DNA of 64,000 nt, from NCBI GenBank assembly GCA_017847885.1, contig JAGAUA010000044.1, positions 124,001-188,000 of the forward strand, written 5' to 3'. The stretch is from Oscillospiraceae bacterium. Lineage in GTDB: Bacteria > Bacillota > Clostridia > Oscillospirales > Ruminococcaceae. The translations under genes and the position numbers were made by a program. The notes beneath the pieces were generated by a model. It ran no database searches. It was not told where the DNA came from and saw only the letters and a program-made list of their open reading frames with translations. Numbering within the stretch: the first letter of the stretch is position 1; the number at the start of each line of letters is the position of its first letter. Shown here piece by piece: positions 56,489-64,000 of this stretch.

Positions 56489-57175
56489 ATGATTCCCCTG
56501 CATATCCTGATCGTTGAAGAAAATGAAACCATAGTTACTTTTTTGGAAGATATTCTGTCAATGAACAATTACAAAGTTACTGTGGCAAAAAACGGATGCG
56601 AAGCGCTGCAGCTTGTTATGTCATATTGTCCCGACCTTATCTTGCTGGACATTGAGCTGCCCGATATTAACGGAAAGGAAATCATTACCGAGGTAAGAAA
56701 ATGGGCTTCTATTCCTATTATTATCATATCCGCAAACACCGACGAGGAGGACAAGGTGTCCGCTCTCGATTTGGGCGCTGACGATTACATAACTAAGCCC
56801 TTTAACACCAACGAAATGCTGGCGCGGATACGTACCATTATCCGCAGAAAGACCCCCGAAAGGGCAGCCGCAGGCTACTCCTACGACGGACTTACCATTG
56901 ATTACGGAAAAAGAACGGTTGCCGTAAACGGAGAAGTGATCCACATGACCCAAAACGAATACAAGATAATCGTTTATCTTAGCCAAAATGCAGGCAGGGT
57001 CATTGATTATTCCGAGCTGATTTTGAACATATGGGGTCCCAACAGCAGCGGGGATAACAAGATACTCAGGGTAAATATGGCAAATATCCGCAAGAAGATC
57101 GAGCCCGACCAGCACTTCCCCAAATACATAATGACCGTGACAGGCGTTGGATACCGTATGCATGAGTCAAATTAA
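56489..57175 (+). CDS. OmpR/KdpE-type response regulator (orphan)
   Basis: 228-residue two-component regulator. The receiver domain has acidic residues Glu10-Glu11 (LIVEENET), phosphoacceptor Asp54 (ILLDIELPD), Ser81 and Lys103 (ITKPFNT). The winged-helix output domain follows (VIHMTQNEYKIIVYLSQNAGRVIDYSEL ... VTGVGYRMHES). The layout is closest to KdpE. No histidine kinase gene is adjacent, and Glu-Glu in place of the usual Asp-Asp/Asp-Glu pair is a small deviation. It is divergent from the DUF1538-PII pair, which it might regulate (inference). Confidence 0.9.
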   Translation: MIPLHILIVEENETIVTFLEDILSMNNYKVTVAKNGCEALQLVMSYCPDLILLDIELPDINGKEIITEVRKWASIPIIIISANTDEEDKVSALDLGADDYITKPFNTNEMLARIRTIIRRKTPERAAAGYSYDGLTIDYGKRTVAVNGEVIHMTQNEYKIIVYLSQNAGRVIDYSELILNIWGPNSSGDNKILRVNMANIRKKIEPDQHFPKYIMTVTGVGYRMHESN

Positions 57176-57180
57176 AATAT

Positions 57181-57236
57181 CAGCAGCATTAGAAGCGCCT
57201 CAGGGCAAACTTCCTTTGCTGCTGTTTTTCTTTTTG
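57181..57236 (+). terminator. Intrinsic terminator after the response regulator
   Basis: CAGCAGCA (57181-57188) pairs with TGCTGCTG (57217-57224) and is followed by a long T-rich run. The 28-base loop contains further pairing. Confidence 0.75.
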
Positions 57237-57241
57237 TGAAG

Positions 57242-57505
57242 TTATCCCCTGTGGGGTGAACTGCTGACAATTTCTATTGCTTTGGCAACGGCTATATCTA
57301 TATCAATGTTGTTTTGATATTTTCCACTGTCCAACCTTCCGAAAAGCTCGCCTTTTTTGGAATTTACATACTTCGGTTTAAGGGAATTAAGCGCAAAAGC
57401 AAGCATATCCCCCTTGCACATCTCACACTTGCAGCACTCTGAATCCTTTAAAAAAAGCTCCAGACGTTCTTTTACGATATCCTCCATAATGTTTATAACC
57501 GCCAT
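57242..57505 (-). CDS. comFB: ComFB-family protein
   Basis: 87 residues matching the late-competence ComFB family. Features are VINIMEDIVKERLELFL, the CxCxxC-like CCKCEMCKGDMLAFALN motif (probable metal site), LKPKYVNS and a C-terminal helix. ComFB proteins of other phyla have been reported to bind c-di-GMP; function in Clostridia is unknown. SD AAAGGA is 9 bases before the ATG. It is last in the secA-DUF1015-epimerase run, 38 bases after the epimerase gene. Confidence 0.85.
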   Translation of the reverse strand: MAVINIMEDIVKERLELFLKDSECCKCEMCKGDMLAFALNSLKPKYVNSKKGELFGRLDSGKYQNNIDIDIAVAKAIEIVSSSPHRG

Positions 57506-57543
57506 TTAGATCCATCCTTTCTTAACTGTCAGCAAATCAGTTT

Positions 57544-58710
57544 TCAGAAATCAACGTTTCTGTTTATAATTTCAATGCACATTCTGCCGTTGTGATAAGG
57601 ACATTTCCAGGGATTAACCATATCTACGGTAGGCATCGGCTCGCCGCCAAAGGTGACCTCTCCCCACCACTCGGAATTTTCGCGCGTGTCGACCTGCTTG
57701 GTCTCTATCCAGTTAAACACATTTTTTGCCGCGTCGATAAACTTGTCACCGCCGCCCTGCAAATACGCATTGGTAAAGCCCACAACGCTTTCCGCCTGGA
57801 CCCACCATACACGCTTCCTGTCGATTTTTTCGTTTTCGCGTTCGTTGTTCACCGCGCCGTTTTCGTACGCAACATAATAAATATTATCGGAAATGCGAAG
57901 GTTTATCTTCCGCCATTCCTCCTGTATATCCTTATCGCCCAGAACCTCGCAGGCACGGTCGATAAGCCATGTTGCCTCGATGTCGTGACCGTAGGAATGG
58001 ATATCGCCTATCTGATTAAGCTCACGGTCGAAGAACACACGCAGGCAATTTGCCTCGCTGTTGAATATCTTGGTTTTGCATATGTCAAGCAGGAATTTCA
58101 GGCGCGCCTTGACTCTCTCATCGCCGCTTGCCTCGATAAGCACGGTATACGCCTCGATAAGGTGCAGAACGGTGTTCATGGTCTTGTCAGCCATAAGTCC
58201 GTTTTCGGAAAGAGCGTCGTTGGGCACAAGCTTCCAGTCGATGGACATTGCTTCAAGGTACGCAATATCGTCGGTACACTTGGCCTCAACGGTATCGAAA
58301 AGCTCAAAGGCAAGGTCAAGAGCGGACTTATCCTTTGAAGCAAGATAATACGCCGAAAGTGCGTAAATAGCAAACGCCTGATTGTATGTATGCTTCATCG
58401 TATCCGCAGGCTTGCCGTCGTAGGTCATCATCCAGTAAACGCCGCCGTTTTCGCGGTCAACGCACTTTTTCAGGAATTCATAGGCATGGCGCGCGTTATC
58501 CAGCATATAGTCCTCCCCAAGCGTCCTGTAGCATGAGGAATAGAACCACAATATTCTCGATGTGAGTATAACGCCCTTGTCGGCTTTTTTGTCCACCTCA
58601 AGGTCGTTGTTCATAAAGCCGTAAAAGCCGCCGTTTTCGTCGTCTCTCAGCTTGTTCCAGAACGGCAGTATGCGCTCCGTAAGCTCTTTTTTACATTCTT
58701 GTACCAGCAT
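57544..58710 (-). CDS. ce: Cellobiose 2-epimerase (AGE superfamily)
   Basis: 388-residue (alpha/alpha)6-barrel enzyme that epimerises the reducing-end glucose of beta-1,4-linked disaccharides, for example cellobiose to glucosyl-mannose or mannobiose to mannosyl-glucose. It closely resembles my recollection of the R. albus enzyme: PFWNKLRDDENGGFYG, KKADKGVIL, ADTMKHTYNQAFAIYAL, GDIHSYGHDIEATWL (catalytic-type His), RVWWVQAE, and WKCPYHNGRMC. Together with the GH26 mannanase at 34.9 kb this suggests use of mannan oligosaccharides. It lies 24 bases after the DUF1015 gene. Confidence 0.92.
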   Translation of the reverse strand: MLVQECKKELTERILPFWNKLRDDENGGFYGFMNNDLEVDKKADKGVILTSRILWFYSSCYRTLGEDYMLDNARHAYEFLKKCVDRENGGVYWMMTYDGKPADTMKHTYNQAFAIYALSAYYLASKDKSALDLAFELFDTVEAKCTDDIAYLEAMSIDWKLVPNDALSENGLMADKTMNTVLHLIEAYTVLIEASGDERVKARLKFLLDICKTKIFNSEANCLRVFFDRELNQIGDIHSYGHDIEATWLIDRACEVLGDKDIQEEWRKINLRISDNIYYVAYENGAVNNERENEKIDRKRVWWVQAESVVGFTNAYLQGGGDKFIDAAKNVFNWIETKQVDTRENSEWWGEVTFGGEPMPTVDMVNPWKCPYHNGRMCIEIINRNVDF

Positions 58711-58734
58711 AAAATTAGCCTCTTATCAAAAAAT

Positions 58735-60018
58735 TTATCTGTCACCGAACTTGTTCATCACAAGACCCGTGATAAGCTTGGGGTAAAAATAGGTTGACTT
58801 CTGGGGCATTTTTTCCGAAGCCAGCGCAACGTCCCGAATTTCGGAAACCTTTGTGGGGTTAAGGATAAACGAGCAGTTTGCAGCACCCTTGTCAACGGCT
58901 TCGACAGCCTCGTCAAAGGAACGGGTGTATGTAAGATTTTTCTGATTTGCCATATTTTCCTTATCAATGCCAAAAATTCTCTCAAGCACAAGGCTGTGCA
59001 GCACCGAAACGTCAAGTCCACAGTACGCCTCCGACATATCGGGCAGAAGCTTCTTCACCGCGCCTTCGTCTCTAAGGGTCATAACGCAGAATTTTCCTGC
59101 ACCCGAATACATTGCAAACGCCTTTTTGCCGTCCTTGTAAAGCTTGCCCAGCGCAGCTTGAACATCGTCCTTAGCTGCTTCGGAAATATCAAAGTACGCC
59201 TTGCAGTCCGCAGCTATCCTGTCCGCGTTAAATTCGGGCAGACCGCGTACCATTCTGTGAGTCGGGAAAACAACAAGTCCGGGATTTTCCATATTAACAA
59301 GCATCATAGCGATATAGCCGCTTTGGTCGCCGGGAACAGCCTTGCCCTCGGCACAAAGATGCCTGTGGAAGTTAAGTGCGGTCTCATAGCGGTGATGACC
59401 GTCCGCGATATAAAGCTTCTTATCCGCAAACGCCGCCTTGACCTTGGCAATAACGTCCTTATCGGAAACGCACCACATTCTGTGTACCGTTCCGTCGGGG
59501 TCTGTTACCTCCATTTCGGGCGCACCCTGCGAGCAGCCGTCCACCATGCCGTAAACAGAGCCGTCCTCGTCCATATAAAGGGAATAGATCTGGCTGAAAT
59601 TGCAGAAGGTCTCGCTCATAAGGTTAAATCTGTCCTGCTTTGCCTTGGAAAGAGTTTCCTCATGGGGAAGAACTATCCCCTCGGAAAAGTCCACAAGCTT
59701 AACAAGGGAAACAAAGCCCTTCAAGCTGTTTTTCGCGCCGTTTGCGGTGAACTGCATTTCGTATACGTAAATGCTTTCCTCACCGTCGCAGGCAAGAATA
59801 TCCTTGTCAAGCCAGCTTTTCAGGGTATCCCCTGCCTCGCGGTAACGCTCGTCGCCGCCCTTGGGAAGCTCCAGACGGATAATATTGTAAGGATTTTCCT
59901 TAACATATTCCTCGCGCTGAACATCGGAAATAATATCGTAGGGAGGGCAAACCAAAGTGTTGAGGTCTCCCCCCTCCGAAGTGTAGCGCATACCCTTGAA
60001 AGCCTTTATCTCAGCCAT
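58735..60018 (-). CDS. DUF1015 family protein
   Basis: 427-residue soluble protein of the DUF1015 family, function unknown. Family features visible are the N-terminal AFKGMRYTSE ... VCPPYDIISDVQRE, NPYNIIRLELPKG, VLPHEETLSKAKQDR, and the central LYIADGHHRYETALNFH motif. It is widely conserved in Firmicutes and often encoded near serine/D-3-phosphoglycerate metabolism; that context is not seen here. SD AAGGAG is 8 bases before the ATG, 18 bases after secA. Confidence 0.88.
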   Translation of the reverse strand: MAEIKAFKGMRYTSEGGDLNTLVCPPYDIISDVQREEYVKENPYNIIRLELPKGGDERYREAGDTLKSWLDKDILACDGEESIYVYEMQFTANGAKNSLKGFVSLVKLVDFSEGIVLPHEETLSKAKQDRFNLMSETFCNFSQIYSLYMDEDGSVYGMVDGCSQGAPEMEVTDPDGTVHRMWCVSDKDVIAKVKAAFADKKLYIADGHHRYETALNFHRHLCAEGKAVPGDQSGYIAMMLVNMENPGLVVFPTHRMVRGLPEFNADRIAADCKAYFDISEAAKDDVQAALGKLYKDGKKAFAMYSGAGKFCVMTLRDEGAVKKLLPDMSEAYCGLDVSVLHSLVLERIFGIDKENMANQKNLTYTRSFDEAVEAVDKGAANCSFILNPTKVSEIRDVALASEKMPQKSTYFYPKLITGLVMNKFGDR

Positions 60019-60036
60019 TTAATTCACTCCTTGAGA

Positions 60037-62781
60037 TTACTTAAGATCCATGCCGCAGCATTTCTTGTACTTTTTGCCGCTTCCGCAGGGACACGGGTCG
60101 TTTCTGCCCACCTTGCCGCTTACCTTGCGCGGAGTCTGTGCAACAGAGCCGTCGCCGGAAGTCTCGGCAGGCTTCATAACACGCTCACGCTTGGGAGCCT
60201 CCTCATTAGGCTTCACCTGAATGGTGAACAGCAGACGGATAGTTTCCTCACGGATAGACTCAACCATAGCGTCGAACATTTCAAAGCCCTCGAAGCGGTA
60301 CTCGACAACAGGGTTTTTCTGACCGTAGGAACGCAGACCGATACCGCGCTTGAGTTCCTCCATGTCGTCGATATGAGCCATCCACTTGATGTCAACGATT
60401 TTCAGCAGGATAACACGCTCCAGCTCACGGAGAACCTCCGAGCCGATCTTTTCTTCCTTCTGTGTATAGAAATCCATTGCTCTGCCCACAAGCTTGTCGA
60501 CAATATCCTGCTTGGAGGTTTTTTCAAGCTCCTCGGTAGTGTAGCGGAAATCGTCGTTTACCGTAAACAGACCCATAAAGCGGTCGCGGAGACCTGCAAG
60601 GTTCCAGTCGTCCTTGATATTGTCGTCAAGGAGATACTGGTCAACGGTTTCGGAGATCATATCCTGGATCATCTTAAGGATATACTCGTGGATATCCTCG
60701 CCGTCCAGCACCTTTGAACGCTGGCTGTAAATGATCTGGCGCTGTGCCGACATAACATCGTCGTAGTTAAGAACGTTTTTACGTATCGCAAAGTTTCTGC
60801 CCTCGACCTTTTTCTGCGAGGACTCAATAACCTTTGAAAGCATTTTCGCCTCAAGGGGAGTATCCTCCTCAACCTTGAAAGCCTCCATCATGCCCGTTAT
60901 CTTGTCGCCGCCGAAAAGACGCATAAGGTCGTCTTCAAGTGAGAGGAAGAAACGGCTTTCGCCCACGTCGCCCTGACGTCCGGCACGTCCGCGGAGCTGG
61001 TTGTCGATACGGCGGGACTCATGGCGCTCCGTACCGAGAATAAACAGACCGCCTGCCTCCTTGACCTTTTCAGCCTTTTCCTTGACCTCCTCGTCAAACT
61101 TGGCGTAAAGCTCGCGGTATATCTTTCTTGCCTCGAGTATCTCCTCGTTATCAGTCTCGGCATAGCTGATAGCCTCGTTGATAAGATCGTCCTCCATACC
61201 GCGCTTTTTCATTTCAGCCTTTGCCATAAATTCGGCATTACCGCCGAGGATAATATCGGTGCCTCGTCCTGCCATGTTTGTAGCAATGGTTACAGAGCCG
61301 TACTTACCTGCCTGAGCAACTATCTCGGCTTCCTTTTCGTGCTGCTTTGCGTTGAGGACATTATGCTTGATGCCCTTTTTGCTGAGCATCTTTGAAAGTA
61401 TCTCTGACTTCTCGATAGAGACCGTACCCACAAGAACAGGCTGACCCTTTTCGTGGCACTCCTGTATCTGACGGATAGCCGCAAGGAACTTGCCATGCTC
61501 GGTCTTGAACACAACATCGGGGTGGTCGATACGCTGAACGGGACGGTTTGTGGGTATCTCGATAACGTCCAGCTTGTAAATTTCCTTGAACTCTTCTTCC
61601 TCGGTCATAGCCGTACCGGTCATACCGGAAAGCTTCTTGTAAAGACGGAAATAGTTCTGGAAGGTAATGCTTGCAAGGGTCTTGGACTCGTGAGCGACCT
61701 TTACTCCTTCCTTAGCCTCAATTGCCTGATGCAGACCGTCGTTGAAGCGGCGTCCCATCATAAGACGTCCCGTAAACTCGTCAACGATAATGACCTCGCC
61801 GTCCTTGACAACGTAGTCGATATCCTTTTTCATAACGCCGTTTGCTTTGAGCGCCTGGTTTACGTGGTGAAGCAGAGTGGTGTTGTCGGCATCGTACAGA
61901 TTTATAACGTTAAAGTACTTCTCCGCCTTTTTAACGCCCTGACGGGTGATAGTAGCGGTCTTTGCCTTTTCGTCGATGATGTAGTCGCAGTTTTCGGAAG
62001 CTTCTTCCTGGTCGACCTTGTTGTCCATTTCAACAACAATATAAGGCTTCAAAGTCTTTGCAAACTTGTCTGCAAGTGTGTAAAGCTCGGTGGACTTGTC
62101 TCCCTTGCCCGAAATGATAAGCGGAGTTCTCGCCTCGTCGATAAGGATAGAGTCCACCTCGTCCACGATAGCAAAGTGGTGTTCTCTCTGCACCTTTTCT
62201 TTTTTGTAGATGACCATGTTGTCGCGGAGGTAGTCAAAACCGAATTCGTTGTTGGTACCGTAAGTAATATCGCAGTTATAAGCCGCCCGACGCTGGTCAT
62301 TGTCAAGGTCGTGGAGGATACAGCCGATGGTAAGTCCGAGGTAACGGAACACCTTGCCCATTTCCTCCGACTGGAATTTTGCAAGATAGTCGTTTACCGT
62401 AACAACGTGAACGCCCTTGCCCTCGAGAGCGCAAAGGTACGCCGCACAGCACGCAACAAGAGTTTTACCTTCACCTGTTCTCATCTCGGCGATACGTCCC
62501 TGATTAAGCACGATAGCACCGATTATCTGAACGGGGAACGGCTTTTTGCCCAAAACTCTCCACGCCGCCTCGCGTACGGTAGCAAGAGCCTCGGGAAGAA
62601 TATCATCAAGAGTTTCGCCCTTTGCAAGGCGCTCCTTCAATATGCCTGTCTGCGACTTCAAAGTTTCCTCGGACATTGCAGCATACTCATCGTCCAAAGC
62701 AAGAACCTTATTCTTGATTGGTTCGATCTTGGCAAGCTCTCTCTTGCTGTAGCTGCCGAAAAGTCCGTCAAAAATACCCAT
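60037..62781 (-). CDS. secA: Preprotein translocase ATPase SecA
   Basis: Motor of the Sec pathway. 915 residues with Walker A ([11 protein letters not shown]), [19 protein letters not shown], the preprotein cross-linking domain, GRAGRQGD, and the C-terminal zinc tail [17 protein letters not shown] that contacts SecB or phospholipid. The ATG at 62868 lies upstream of the predicted transcription start (about 62833). ATG 62781, 8 bases after AAAGGTGG, gives [16 protein letters not shown] and is correct. First gene of the run secA-DUF1015-ce-comFB. Confidence 0.97.
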   Translation of the reverse strand: MGIFDGLFGSYSKRELAKIEPIKNKVLALDDEYAAMSEETLKSQTGILKERLAKGETLDDILPEALATVREAAWRVLGKKPFPVQIIGAIVLNQGRIAEMRTGEGKTLVACCAAYLCALEGKGVHVVTVNDYLAKFQSEEMGKVFRYLGLTIGCILHDLDNDQRRAAYNCDITYGTNNEFGFDYLRDNMVIYKKEKVQREHHFAIVDEVDSILIDEARTPLIISGKGDKSTELYTLADKFAKTLKPYIVVEMDNKVDQEEASENCDYIIDEKAKTATITRQGVKKAEKYFNVINLYDADNTTLLHHVNQALKANGVMKKDIDYVVKDGEVIIVDEFTGRLMMGRRFNDGLHQAIEAKEGVKVAHESKTLASITFQNYFRLYKKLSGMTGTAMTEEEEFKEIYKLDVIEIPTNRPVQRIDHPDVVFKTEHGKFLAAIRQIQECHEKGQPVLVGTVSIEKSEILSKMLSKKGIKHNVLNAKQHEKEAEIVAQAGKYGSVTIATNMAGRGTDIILGGNAEFMAKAEMKKRGMEDDLINEAISYAETDNEEILEARKIYRELYAKFDEEVKEKAEKVKEAGGLFILGTERHESRRIDNQLRGRAGRQGDVGESRFFLSLEDDLMRLFGGDKITGMMEAFKVEEDTPLEAKMLSKVIESSQKKVEGRNFAIRKNVLNYDDVMSAQRQIIYSQRSKVLDGEDIHEYILKMIQDMISETVDQYLLDDNIKDDWNLAGLRDRFMGLFTVNDDFRYTTEELEKTSKQDIVDKLVGRAMDFYTQKEEKIGSEVLRELERVILLKIVDIKWMAHIDDMEELKRGIGLRSYGQKNPVVEYRFEGFEMFDAMVESIREETIRLLFTIQVKPNEEAPKRERVMKPAETSGDGSVAQTPRKVSGKVGRNDPCPCGSGKKYKKCCGMDLK

Positions 62782-62839
62782 TTTATATTCCACCTTTATT
62801 TTTGTATAATTATCCAATTTACTTTTTAGCATACTAATT

Positions 62840-62868
62840 ATTATAACCGATAACCGAGACTTTGTCAA
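62840..62868 (-). promoter_or_regulatory. Consensus promoter of secA
   Basis: Minus strand: TTGACA (62868-62863), 17-base spacer, TATAAT (62845-62840). Perfect hexamers; start near 62833. Confidence 0.9.
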
Positions 62869-62907
62869 TGTTTTTTCACAGGATATACAATATTAAAGCA
62901 AATTCTC

Positions 62908-62936
62908 TTGACTTTGTCCGTATATTGGAGTAAACT
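62908..62936 (+). promoter_or_regulatory. Candidate promoter of the last gene
   Basis: TTGACT (62908-62913), 17-base spacer, TAAACT (62931-62936); weak -10. Confidence 0.5.
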
Positions 62937-62968
62937 GAAAAAGAATAAACCGAAGGAGGGGCAATGGC

Positions 62969-64000
62969 ATGATATGCGAAAAATGCGGCGGCGAGCTTAG
63001 AGACACGGCAAAATTCTGCCCCTTCTGCGGCACAAAGCTTGACTTCTCCGAAACGGAAAATACGCAGGAAGCCCCCTCACCCGAAAGCGAAAATACGGAG
63101 AAGAGCGCCCCTCCCGAAGCAAGCGAGGAAGCCGCTGCTCCCGAAACGGAAAGCGTGCAGGAGCAACCGTCCCCCGACAGCGAAACCAGTGAAGATACCG
63201 TCCCTCCCGAAAAAAGCGAGGAAGTCCCCGAAATCAGTCTTGCGGACAAGTTCGACGAAAAGGACGGTCTTTTCGTTGTAAGGGAAAGCACGGAAAACAC
63301 AGCGGTACTCACGGAAATGCCCCCTCAAAAGAGGAAATTCCCCCTTATTCCCGTGGTTTCCTGCATAGCCGCAGCAGGACTGCTTGCGTTTCTCATACCT
63401 GTTGTCATTGTTCCTGCCGTTAATTATGCAAACGCGGAAAAGCTGTACAGAAACGGTCTTTACGCCGAAGCAAAAGCCGCATTTTCCGCCCTTGGCGAGT
63501 ACCGCGAAAGTGAGGGATACATACCGCGGTGCGACTACGGCATTGCCGCGGAAATGATGGAAAGCGGCGACCTTGACGGTGCTGTCAAAGCTTTTTCCGC
63601 CTTGGAGGGATATGCAGACTCAGCCGAGCTCGCCGAGAAATGCACCCTTGAAGCCGCTGCCGCCCACATAAGCGAGGGCAGGCTTTCCGAGGCTGTGGAA
63701 ATATACGAAATAAACGGGAAAACCGAGCTTGCAAAGGAAGCCGTACAAAGTGAAGCCGCCCTGCTTGCGGAAAGCGGAAATTACTCGGGCGCGGCGGAAA
63801 TTGCGGAAAAATATGCGGCATATTTTGATAAAGACGCGGATTTGGAGTACACCTACCAAGGCGCGCTTTACGCCGACGAAAACGGAGACTACAAAACCGC
63901 CGCCGACAGCTTTTACCGCCTCGGCAGCTACAAAAATTCAGCCGCTCTCGCCCTTGAAAGCACCTATTCCTTTTACAGCTCGGAATACGCCCGAAAGGGT
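62969..64000 (+). CDS. Zinc-ribbon membrane protein with TPR-like repeats, 3'-truncated by the window edge
   Basis: At least 344 residues, open to the right edge. A zinc ribbon (CEKCGG ... CPFCGTKL, residues 3-25) is followed by an acidic Pro/Ser/Glu-rich linker to about residue 95. One transmembrane helix comes next (IPVVSCIAAAGLLAFLIPVV), then repeated helical units with the pattern GxYxxAxxxFxxLGxYxxS (for example GLYAEAKAAFSALGEYRES), similar to Sel1/TPR repeats of Clostridial envelope proteins. Start ATG 62969 lies 8 bases after AAGGAGGG; the ATG at 62964 is followed at once by a stop. Function unknown. Confidence 0.8.
   Translation, partial: MICEKCGGELRDTAKFCPFCGTKLDFSETENTQEAPSPESENTEKSAPPEASEEAAAPETESVQEQPSPDSETSEDTVPPEKSEEVPEISLADKFDEKDGLFVVRESTENTAVLTEMPPQKRKFPLIPVVSCIAAAGLLAFLIPVVIVPAVNYANAEKLYRNGLYAEAKAAFSALGEYRESEGYIPRCDYGIAAEMMESGDLDGAVKAFSALEGYADSAELAEKCTLEAAAAHISEGRLSEAVEIYEINGKTELAKEAVQSEAALLAESGNYSGAAEIAEKYAAYFDKDADLEYTYQGALYADENGDYKTAADSFYRLGSYKNSAALALESTYSFYSSEYARKG

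Noticed and set aside
58996..62829. Two plus-strand open frames of 573 and 458 codons opposite the DUF1015 gene and secA
   Set aside because: Antisense to conserved genes, no ribosome-binding site, composition typical of shadow frames.

Overview
The window is a piece of chromosome from a low-to-moderate GC Firmicute. It is most likely a gut Ruminococcus-type bacterium (Oscillospiraceae, Clostridia). The evidence is the dnaG-rpoD pair, an AGE-family epimerase that closely resembles my recollection of the Ruminococcus albus cellobiose 2-epimerase, a GH26 mannanase lipoprotein, SpoIIQ- and SleC-like sporulation-type proteins, a serpin, and Gram-positive lipoproteins. Shine-Dalgarno (SD) sites are strong throughout, and several genes start with TTG. 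Predicted promoters follow TTGACA-N17-TATAAT, usually with an upstream TGn (extended -10). I see no rRNA, tRNA, CRISPR array, prophage or complete insertion sequence.

Layout. 1-3.9 kb: the 3' part of dnaG, then rpoD, an Rrf2 regulator and a membrane acyltransferase. 3.9-15.6 kb (minus): D-lactate dehydrogenase, rpoC, rpoB with its own consensus promoter, yifB/comM and an alpha/beta hydrolase. 15.6-16.1 kb: an intergenic region with two promoters and a 172-bp MITE-like element sitting in the leader of the phosphohexomutase gene. 16-26.4 kb (plus): phosphohexomutase, a foldase-like lipoprotein, a cell-wall amidase, and a ddl-murI-DUF1934-argS operon followed by two membrane proteins and a SpoIIQ-like M23 protein. 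26.5-29.6 kb (minus): two FecR-domain membrane proteins, one carrying four InlB-type repeats, divergent from an HD-domain gene. 30-36 kb: YiiX-like peptidase, GH25 lysozyme, aldose epimerase, aldo/keto reductase and GH26 mannanase.

36-39.8 kb (minus): shikimate kinase, hydrolase and two proteins of unknown function. 40-42.9 kb (plus): a proline-rich protein, a SpoIID-like/peptidoglycan-binding protein and a second peptidoglycan-binding protein. 43-46 kb: trmB, then pyrE behind a structured, U-rich leader with a 32-residue leader peptide, then a 508-residue unknown. 46.3-50.9 kb: an ECF sigma/anti-sigma/serpin/vWA-lipoprotein operon. 50.9-56.3 kb (minus): queH, a FeoB-associated Cys-rich protein, DUF3592, a MATE exporter, and a DUF1538 membrane protein overlapping a tandem PII-like protein. 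56.5-57.2 kb: an orphan response regulator. 57.2-62.8 kb (minus): secA, DUF1015, cellobiose 2-epimerase and comFB. The window ends inside a zinc-ribbon/TM/TPR-like membrane protein.

A family of short GC-rich palindromes, mostly in inverted pairs, punctuates intergenic regions between 19.9 and 42.9 kb. The observations I consider most worth following are the pyrE leader, the DUF1538 + tandem PII-like pair, the sigma/serpin/vWA operon, two genes whose SD and start codon are separated by a hairpin, the paired palindromes, and the MITE-like element.
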